Source: Clostridiales bacterium UBA1701
GTDB taxonomy: Bacteria > Bacillota > Clostridia > Oscillospirales > Oscillospiraceae
Direction of reading: 5' to 3'
Length of the DNA stretch: 10,435 nucleotides
NCBI GenBank assembly: GCA_002320035.1
Contig: DCJL01000024.1
Span: 1-10,435, forward strand
Part shown: piece after piece, positions 6,486 to 10,435 of the stretch
Numbering within the stretch: the stretch's first letter is position 1
Layout: every line of letters begins with the position of its first letter
Notes under the pieces: model-generated
The model's input: the letters and a program-made list of their open reading frames with translations, nothing else
Told to the model about the DNA's origin: nothing
Databases searched by the model: none
Program-made: the position numbers and the translations under genes

Positions 6486-6698
6486 TTATTTGTGATACCC
6501 TTCCAAATCGGATATTCGGTGATTAATGACCTTGATCTGCTCCTCAAGCACCGGCATCCTCGCCGCAAAATTGTTGTGCTTGTCTACTTTCTTTTCCAGC
6601 TGCCCCACCCGGTATGCCGTCAGCCGAAAGCCACTGTACGCGCCCAGGGCCGAGCCCAGAAAGCCCAGCACTGCAATGACAATTTCCGTGTATTCCAT
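6486..6698 (-). CDS. Small phage lysis-module protein, membrane segment plus coiled coil (XhlA-like)
   Basis: A 70-aa protein with an N-terminal membrane segment (about residues 6-24, IVIAVLGFLGSALGAYSGF). A heptad-like polar helix follows (about 31-66; VGQLEKKVDKHNNFAARM and VLEEQIKVINHRISDLE). Such N-terminal-TM/coiled-coil proteins commonly sit beside holin and endolysin genes in Clostridia phages, where they are named XhlA-like or left hypothetical. Classical XhlA has its membrane segment at the C-terminus, so this is an analogue at best. It may be a second holin or holin partner. AAAGGA, lying in the last codons of the endolysin gene, serves as its ribosome site; it starts 6 nt after the endolysin stop, suggesting coupling. 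Confidence 0.75.
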   Translation of the reverse strand: MEYTEIVIAVLGFLGSALGAYSGFRLTAYRVGQLEKKVDKHNNFAARMPVLEEQIKVINHRISDLEGYHK

Positions 6699-6704
6699 CC
6701 GGCC

Positions 6705-7793
6705 TTATCCTTTCAGCAGCCGTTCCCAGGTGGCCGGGCCGCAGATTCCGTCTACCTCAAGTCCGCTGGCCTTCTGGAACTTTTTGAGCGCCCAGAGGCT
6801 GTCGCCCCCAAAATCCCCGTCCGCCACGCCGCAGGGGCAGCCGTTGCCATTCAGGAGCATCTGCATCGTTTTTACCTGCTGTCCCTTCGCGCCGAAGCGG
6901 AGCGTGTCCAGCCTGATTCCGCCGCCGGCATCGGGAGTGACCGGCTTTGTCTCCGGTTCGGGTTCGGGCTGAGGCTTGTCCTCTTTCAGGAGGCTGTAAT
7001 CAGGCCGCCCATAGCCGGATATATTCCCGTTTCCAATAGCGTACCGTTTTTTGAATACGCCCCCGCCGTTGGGCACGACGCCCAGCTCCGAGCTTGTGTT
7101 GCCCTCCACGGTGTAAACATAGCGCCCGTCAACCGCATACACGAGCCCCACATGGTACTCATTTCCGTAATCCCCGAAGAAAATCTGGTCTCCCACCTCC
7201 GGCGTCTTGAAGAAGCGCCCCTTTGCCCGGAAATAGCCCGCCGAGAAGCTGCACCCCGCCCCGCAGGAGCGCTCCGGCGCACAGAGAAGCTTCAAGGTCA
7301 TCTCATAGCCGTAAGCCGTCAGGAAGCACCAGTCTGCAAAGCAGTCGCACCATGCATATCCGTTTTTCCTGCCGTTATAAAAGGCCGGCCATTTGCTGTC
7401 TATTTCATAGGCGTACTTGTTCCAGTTGTTATACCCGGCGTTGGCCGCAGGCTCATAGAGCTGTGCATTGCTGGCCTTTTCCAGATAGCCTACCTCGCCC
7501 AGGGCGATGTCCACCGCCTTAATTCCTGTTTTGGTTTCCGGCTCCGGCTTTGCTTCCGGCTCGCTTTTATCTACCAGAAGCGCCGCCCATGTGGCAGGGC
7601 CGATGATGCCGTCCGCCGCAAGGCCGTTGTCTCTCTGAAATTTTATGACCGCCGCGTACATCTCCCCGCCAAAGTCCCCGTCCGCGCCGTATCGGGGAAG
7701 CGAATAACCTTTTGCTAGAAGTGCTTTCTGTGCCTGTGTTACATAGTCCCCCCTGCTTCCGCGCTGGAGCATCGGTCTGTATGTATCTGCCAT
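6705..7793 (-). other. Possible internal translation product of the endolysin gene (PG-binding, CHAP, PG-binding)
   Basis: Inside the endolysin frame an ATG at 7793 (codon 174) is preceded by a perfect GGAGGT at 7806-7801, 7 nt upstream, a stronger site than that of the full-length start. Translation there would give a 362-aa protein that lacks the tail-lysozyme domain but keeps both binding modules and the CHAP domain. The start falls exactly at the junction between the first catalytic domain and the first binding module. Known clostridial phage endolysins (CD27L and CTP1L) use internal starts to make C-terminal fragments, so production is plausible but unproven here. Confidence 0.45.
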
Positions 7794-8312
7794 TCCTGTA
7801 ACCTCCATACCATGATATTTGTTGTAGAATTCCATGCCGTATCCGGCTCTTTCCTCCCGTTTTTCATACATCCCGGCGGGCCGTTCAAATTTCAGGAGCA
7901 TTACATCCGAAGCCTCCCGTACGCTCCCCGCGCTCATCAGCGCGTCATACAAGGCCCTGTAATTGGTTCTGACCTCATAGGTAAAGAAATCCACCTGCAT
8001 GCTGCCGTCGCCGATGGACACACCGGCCTGCTTTGCGAAGTCGTAGAGCATCTGCTTCCTGCTCCAGAATGTCCACTGGCACAGGCCGTAGCCGCCCCCG
8101 CCCGGCCCTCTGTGGATAAAGTCCTCCCTGCTGACCGCGCCGCTGTCCACCCGTTCCGTATAGACGCGCGACCAGTCGGAATAGGGGATGTCCCCCTGTA
8201 CTCTGTCCGGGTGCAGGCCGCTTTCCGCCCGCATATTGCCCATGATCCCCGCCGCGGCAAATTCATTAAAACCATTGCGCCGGAGCGCAAGCCATAATTC
8301 CTTTTCTGTCAT
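6705..8312 (-). CDS. Modular phage endolysin: tail-lysozyme, PG-binding, CHAP, PG-binding
   Basis: A 535-aa peptidoglycan hydrolase for host lysis with two catalytic and two binding modules. Residues about 5-165 match the phage tail lysozyme type (AAAGIMGNMRAESGL, candidate catalytic E30; GYGLCQWT at 75-81). Residues about 176-247 are a peptidoglycan-binding-1 fold (DGDFGGEMYAAVIKFQ, GIIGPATW). A Pro/Glu/Lys linker precedes a CHAP-type amidase/endopeptidase (about 265-440; YAWCDCFADWC with C322 as likely nucleophile, YHVGLV with H387, VEGN at 402-405). A second Pro/Glu linker leads to another PG-binding-1 module (about 466-534). There is no signal peptide, consistent with holin-dependent release. 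AGGAG lies 6 nt before the ATG. A second start with its own Shine-Dalgarno is at 7793. Confidence 0.93.
   Translation of the reverse strand: MTEKELWLALRRNGFNEFAAAGIMGNMRAESGLHPDRVQGDIPYSDWSRVYTERVDSGAVSREDFIHRGPGGGGYGLCQWTFWSRKQMLYDFAKQAGVSIGDGSMQVDFFTYEVRTNYRALYDALMSAGSVREASDVMLLKFERPAGMYEKREERAGYGMEFYNKYHGMEVTGMADTYRPMLQRGSRGDYVTQAQKALLAKGYSLPRYGADGDFGGEMYAAVIKFQRDNGLAADGIIGPATWAALLVDKSEPEAKPEPETKTGIKAVDIALGEVGYLEKASNAQLYEPAANAGYNNWNKYAYEIDSKWPAFYNGRKNGYAWCDCFADWCFLTAYGYEMTLKLLCAPERSCGAGCSFSAGYFRAKGRFFKTPEVGDQIFFGDYGNEYHVGLVYAVDGRYVYTVEGNTSSELGVVPNGGGVFKKRYAIGNGNISGYGRPDYSLLKEDKPQPEPEPETKPVTPDAGGGIRLDTLRFGAKGQQVKTMQMLLNGNGCPCGVADGDFGGDSLWALKKFQKASGLEVDGICGPATWERLLKG
7791..7806 (-). promoter_or_regulatory. 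Internal Shine-Dalgarno and start codon within the endolysin gene
   Basis: GGAGGT (7806-7801 on the minus strand), a 7-nt spacer and ATG (7793-7791), in frame with the endolysin. Part of GGAGGT encodes Glu-Val in the protein, so it could be fortuitous. The exact placement at a domain boundary argues for use. Confidence 0.5.
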
Positions 8313-8652
8313 TTCTGTCTCCTCTCCCTGTGTGCCCGGAGCCTGCCCCCGCTGTCATCCTCAGCGCCCCTCATGTCATTCTGAGCGCAGCGAAGAATCT
8401 TACCGCCGCAGCCCGTCATCCCGAGCACCCCCACTCTGTCATTCTGAGCGGAGCGAAGAATCTTTTCTCCTGTCCTCGTCACCCCGAGCGCCCCCTCCTG
8501 TCATTCTGAGCACCCAAACCCATTGTCATTCTGAGGAGCCTTTTCCCATTGTCATTCTGAGCGGAGCGAAGAATCTTTTCGCCCTCATGCACCCTCAGTC
8601 CTCCGTCAGCAACCCGCTGTATTCCTTTTCATCGTCGTCCATTGGCTTTCCC
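8313..8652. other. 340-bp gap between tail-fibre and endolysin genes, filled mostly by repeats
   Basis: No CDS is supported. The repeat array (8354-8576) takes up two thirds of it. Near the left end of the gap is the endolysin ribosome site. At 8593-8640 on the minus strand an isolated 15-codon frame (MDDDEKEYSGLLTED) follows the polyglycine gene, with GGGAAAG upstream. It stops just before the repeats and could be a remnant of a small gene such as often sits here, but it is too short to call. Confidence 0.5.
8354..8576. repeat. Array of GTCATTCTGAGC-type interspersed repeats (3 full, 5 partial copies)
   Basis: Three 26-nt full copies lie at 8375-8400, 8438-8463 and 8551-8576. They share GTCATTCTGAGCG, then a variable base or two, AGCGAAGAATCT. 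Five truncated copies, keeping only the GTCATYCYGAGC head, start at 8354, 8415, 8478, 8500 and 8525. Short and full copies alternate with a higher period of 61-63 nt at the left (8354, 8415, 8478). Each full copy can fold: ATTCT pairs with AGAAT, a tandem G-A/A-G step follows, then GC with GC. The element resembles a repeat seen in many bacterial genomes that gives spurious HSERSEESF peptides when translated. It is not a CRISPR array, because spacers are short, unequal and GC-rich and many copies are partial. Confidence 0.85.
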
Positions 8653-9492
8653 TTATGCCGCCCTGCGGTTGCGGATGATCACAATGCCGGAGCCGCCCGC
8701 GCCGCCGTTGCCTACATTGCCGCCGCCTCCATCGCCTCCGCCACCGCCACCGCCTCCGCCGGTGTTGTTGGCCGCGCTGTATCCATTTACTCCTCTGGGC
8801 GCCCCGTTCGCCCCGCCGCCGGCGCCGCCAGCCCCCGGCGAACTTGTGATCCAGTTGCTGGACACGCCAGCCCCGCCGCCGCCTCCGCCGGCGTAAAGCG
8901 TCCCCCCGGTTTCCCCAAATGCGCTTGTGCTTGTACCCTGACCAGAGCCGCCGCTTAAGCTGCCAAAGCTGCCGCCATTGGCGCCGTTGGAACCGCCAGC
9001 GCCTGCCACAGCGCCCGAGCCGGAATATGGGTCAACGCCTGCCGCATGGCCGCCGCCGGAGCCGCCGGAACCGCCATAGCCCTGACTGTTGCCAGGGCCT
9101 CCCGGCTGTCCCCCCTCGGCTTCGCATAAGCTGACGCCGCCCTGCCTGACGGAAGAAGTCCCGCCAGCCGCGTTGGGAGCGCCGCCGCTGCCTATGATGA
9201 TATCTATGGCAGCGCCTCCCGCGATTCTTGCGCCGCGCACGGTTTTTGTCTTTCCGCCGCCGCCGCCACCGCCGCCGTAGCCAAATTGAGCCGCCCGGCC
9301 GCCGCCGCCACCGCCGCCGAGGCTGAAGATATCCACGCCCTTGCCGGCCTTGCCGAGCCTGGAAAAGCGCAGCGTCCCGCTGCTCAGACATTCAATCGTC
9401 CAATCTCCCTTCGCGTCGCCGGAAAAGCGGTATTGTCCCGTGTAGCTGAATTCCATTGCGCCGCCGCCCATAGGCCCCATGTCGATAATCAT
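8653..9492 (-). CDS. Polyglycine-rich phage tail fibre/adhesin-like protein
   Basis: A 279-aa protein, probably a structural or receptor-contact part of the phage tail. Residues about 1-60 are ordinary sequence (MEFSYTGQYRFSGDAKGDWT...LSSGTLRFSRLGKAGKGVDIFSL). The rest is dominated by Gly, with runs of seven to nine consecutive glycines interspersed with Ala, Ser and Asn, and ends in GGSGIVIIRNRRAA, a tail often seen on Gly-rich phage proteins. Such sequences can form packed polyglycine-II helices, as in the tip adhesin of phage S16; that is analogy only. The ATG at 9492 is chosen over an in-frame GTG at 9498 because GAGGT lies 6 nt before the ATG and nearly abuts the GTG. It follows the upstream tail gene by 9 nt. 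Confidence 0.8.
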   Translation of the reverse strand: MIIDMGPMGGGAMEFSYTGQYRFSGDAKGDWTIECLSSGTLRFSRLGKAGKGVDIFSLGGGGGGGRAAQFGYGGGGGGGGKTKTVRGARIAGGAAIDIIIGSGGAPNAAGGTSSVRQGGVSLCEAEGGQPGGPGNSQGYGGSGGSGGGHAAGVDPYSGSGAVAGAGGSNGANGGSFGSLSGGSGQGTSTSAFGETGGTLYAGGGGGGAGVSSNWITSSPGAGGAGGGANGAPRGVNGYSAANNTGGGGGGGGGDGGGGNVGNGGAGGSGIVIIRNRRAA

Positions 9493-9501
9493 CCGCACAC
9501 C

Positions 9502-10182
9502 TCAGTTCAAAATCGCTATATTGATTCCCAGTGCCCCTGAGGGCTCAGAATCGCACTGGAAGGTCAAACTGCCCTCTCCCTGTCCGATGCAGCGAACCCC
9601 ATTGTCTCGTGCGCTCTCCCAGCTCTCCGCATTCGGACTTGTGAATACCAGGTTTCCCGCTGTAACGCCCTCCACGGAGACGGTCTGCAAATTCCCGCTC
9701 CATCCGCTTGCGCTCAGCGTGGCCGTGGCGGTGCCCGCCTTGCCGTGGGCCTTTGCCGGGGCCCTGGCAATGCTGCTAATGCCGGCGCTGCTCAATGCCA
9801 GCACGCACAGCTCCATCTCGTAGTTCGTGCCGCTCAGGTTGATATCCTCCCGGGTCAGCGCTGCAAATCCGCTCATATTCGTGGAGTAGTCTACTGCCCA
9901 CGAAAACTGCTGAAAATTTTCCGCATTGGATTCTGCCGCGGTGTTTATTACGGCCTTTACCCTGGCATAGCCGCTTGTCTGCGTCACGCTTAGCGTCTCC
10001 GCCGCCGTGACCTCCACCTCGCGCCCGCCCTCAATAAAAAGCCCTTTCCCAATCGTCAGAGTTTTTCCTGTGAAAGAGAGATCGCATCCGCTCAATATCC
10101 CGTCCGACAGAGCCCCTCTGAAAACCGCTCCATGGGCCGCCGCCGGTACCTTTTGATAGGGAAATGTCCTGCCGCTTATCAT
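9502..10182 (-). CDS. Phage tail/baseplate fibre-region protein
   Basis: A 226-aa protein with no membrane segment or signal peptide. The N-terminal half (MISGRTFPYQKVPAAAHGAVF; GCDLSFTGKTLTIGKGLFIEGGREVEV) and the middle (YARVKAVINT; FAALTREDINLSGTNYEMELCVLALSSAGI) resemble a protein found in many gut Clostridia prophages just before the fibre. The C-terminal 75 residues begin with ATLSASGWSGN and end in ALGINIAIL, a beta-rich module recurrent in phage tail-tip proteins. The exact function is not established; an attachment or adaptor role for the fibre is inferred from position. The ATG at 10182 is preferred to an upstream TTG at 10200, which overlaps the GGAGGAGGT ribosome site. The start overlaps a 20-codon frame by four bases (ATGA). 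Confidence 0.75.
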   Translation of the reverse strand: MISGRTFPYQKVPAAAHGAVFRGALSDGILSGCDLSFTGKTLTIGKGLFIEGGREVEVTAAETLSVTQTSGYARVKAVINTAAESNAENFQQFSWAVDYSTNMSGFAALTREDINLSGTNYEMELCVLALSSAGISSIARAPAKAHGKAGTATATLSASGWSGNLQTVSVEGVTAGNLVFTSPNAESWESARDNGVRCIGQGEGSLTFQCDSEPSGALGINIAILN

Positions 10183-10241
10183 ACCTGTACCTCCTCCCAA
10201 CCCCAGGCCTGATCTCCTGAGGTGAAAATTTCTTTATTCAT
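10179..10241 (-). CDS. Possible 20-aa mini-ORF coupled to the tail protein gene
   Basis: A 20-codon frame (MNKEIFTSGD...WGWEEVQV) starts 2 nt after the stop of the 53-aa gene and ends in a TGA that overlaps the next ATG (ATGA, 10182-10179). It has no clear ribosome site of its own, so it would depend on re-initiation after the upstream stop. The GGAGGAGGT of the tail gene lies in its last codons. It may be a real small peptide, a coupling leader, or chance. Confidence 0.4.
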   Translation of the reverse strand: MNKEIFTSGDQAWGWEEVQV

Positions 10242-10243
10242 TT

Positions 10244-10405
10244 CTACTTGCCGCTGGCGCTGATTTTGTATCGGTCAAACAGCGCCTTTACCTTGGCGTT
10301 TTTCAGTATCTTCTTTTTCTGGCCCTCGTTCAGAGCGCCGTATACCGTCTCCAGCGCCTCTTTGATCTCCCGGTTATAGGCCAGCGCCTTCTCTGCAAGC
10401 GTCAT
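10244..10405 (-). CDS. Small conserved-type phage protein of unknown function (53 aa)
   Basis: A 53-aa charged, helical protein (MTLAEKALAYNREIKEALET...) with a Lys-rich C-terminal half (GQKKKILKNAKVKALFDRYKIS). Similar short proteins occur in tail regions of Clostridia prophages; none has a function known to me. There is no membrane segment, cysteine or catalytic motif. A run of six Gs (10416-10411) 5 nt before the ATG provides the ribosome site and directly abuts a partial copy of the interspersed repeat. It is the first visible gene of the leftward tail-lysis stretch and is followed 2 nt later by a mini-ORF. Confidence 0.8.
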   Translation of the reverse strand: MTLAEKALAYNREIKEALETVYGALNEGQKKKILKNAKVKALFDRYKISASGK

Positions 10406-10417
10406 AAATACCCCCCT

Positions 10418-10435
10418 GTCATTCCGAGCACCCCT
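10418..10435. repeat. Partial GTCATTCCGAGC repeat copy at the right edge
   Basis: GTCATTCCGAGCACCCCT matches the short form of the repeat at 8415-8430 and runs off the window. It touches the G-run used as ribosome site by the 53-aa phage gene, so a further array may continue to the right. Confidence 0.7.

Larger units (their letters stand above)
5819..10435 (-). mobile_element. Distal (tail-lysis) end of a prophage, partial
   Basis: All genes from 10405 down to 6027 run leftward in the late order of a siphophage-like or myophage-like prophage: small tail-region protein, tail protein, Gly-rich fibre, endolysin, membrane/coiled-coil protein, holin. The left boundary is placed near the terminator beside tRNA-Leu; the exact attachment site is not identified. 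Head, packaging, integrase and regulatory genes would lie to the right. A phage-tail-like particle instead of a complete prophage cannot be excluded. Confidence 0.75.

Noticed and set aside
6492..7718. 408-codon plus-strand frame
   Set aside because: It is antisense to the endolysin and membrane/coiled-coil genes, which have clear domains and ribosome sites; it has no recognisable family and no start signal.
8354..8576. CRISPR-like array of repeats
   Set aside because: Copies are partly truncated, intervals vary from 21 to 40 nt with related GC-rich filler rather than unique spacers, and no cas gene is present.
8593..8640. 15-codon minus-strand ORF after the polyglycine gene
   Set aside because: It is too short to support and has no family match that I recognise; kept only as a possible remnant in the gap description.
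8188..8958. Plus-strand 256-codon open frame with HSERSEES-type motifs
   Set aside because: It runs antisense through the endolysin start, the repeats and the polyglycine gene; the repeated peptide is the translation of the DNA repeat.
8653..9492. Diversity-generating retroelement target in the tail protein
   Set aside because: No reverse transcriptase, template repeat or C-lectin-type variable end is visible; the C-terminus is a common conserved motif.

Overview
The window looks like chromosomal DNA of a moderately GC-rich gut-type Firmicute, probably a Clostridia/Oscillospiraceae relative. The evidence is the strong GGAGG-type ribosome binding sites, sigma-A promoters with 17-nt spacers, a Cys-containing LysM protein typical of that group, and Clostridia-type prophage lysis and tail genes. 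The genus is an inference only.

Layout. Positions 1-261 hold a probable terminator of a gene outside the window and no supported CDS. A secreted triple-LysM protein (262-1278, minus) has its own promoter. An AT-rich gap follows, with a clear rho-independent terminator for the next unit: an rmlA-rmlB pair on the minus strand (3657 down to 1689) for dTDP-glucose and dTDP-4-keto-6-deoxyglucose synthesis. Divergent from rmlA, with facing promoters in the shared spacer, is a two-gene plus-strand operon for the large and small subunits of an aconitase-X-type dehydratase (3831-5548; ATGA overlap). A tRNA-Leu(UAA) with its own promoter and encoded CCA lies at 5659-5744, followed by a strong terminator hairpin that could serve both strands.

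From about 6027 to the right edge everything reads leftward and is the distal part of a prophage (or phage-derived element): a 53-aa conserved-looking phage protein, a 20-aa coupled mini-ORF, a tail/fibre protein, a polyglycine tail protein, a 340-bp gap filled by an interspersed repeat array, a large modular endolysin, a small membrane/coiled-coil protein and an LLH-type holin. This is the usual late order of tail tip, fibre, lysis. The prophage end lies convergent to the tRNA-Leu 3' end, so the tRNA is a candidate attachment site; no integrase is in the window.

The points most worth a second look are an internal translation start with a perfect Shine-Dalgarno inside the endolysin gene, the array of GTCATTCTGAGC-type repeats inside the prophage with a partial copy against the RBS of the 53-aa gene, a long stem-loop between the two small lysis genes, the tiny coupled ORF before the tail protein, and the unassigned substrate of the AcnX enzyme. 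I found no convincing wholly new multi-gene system.
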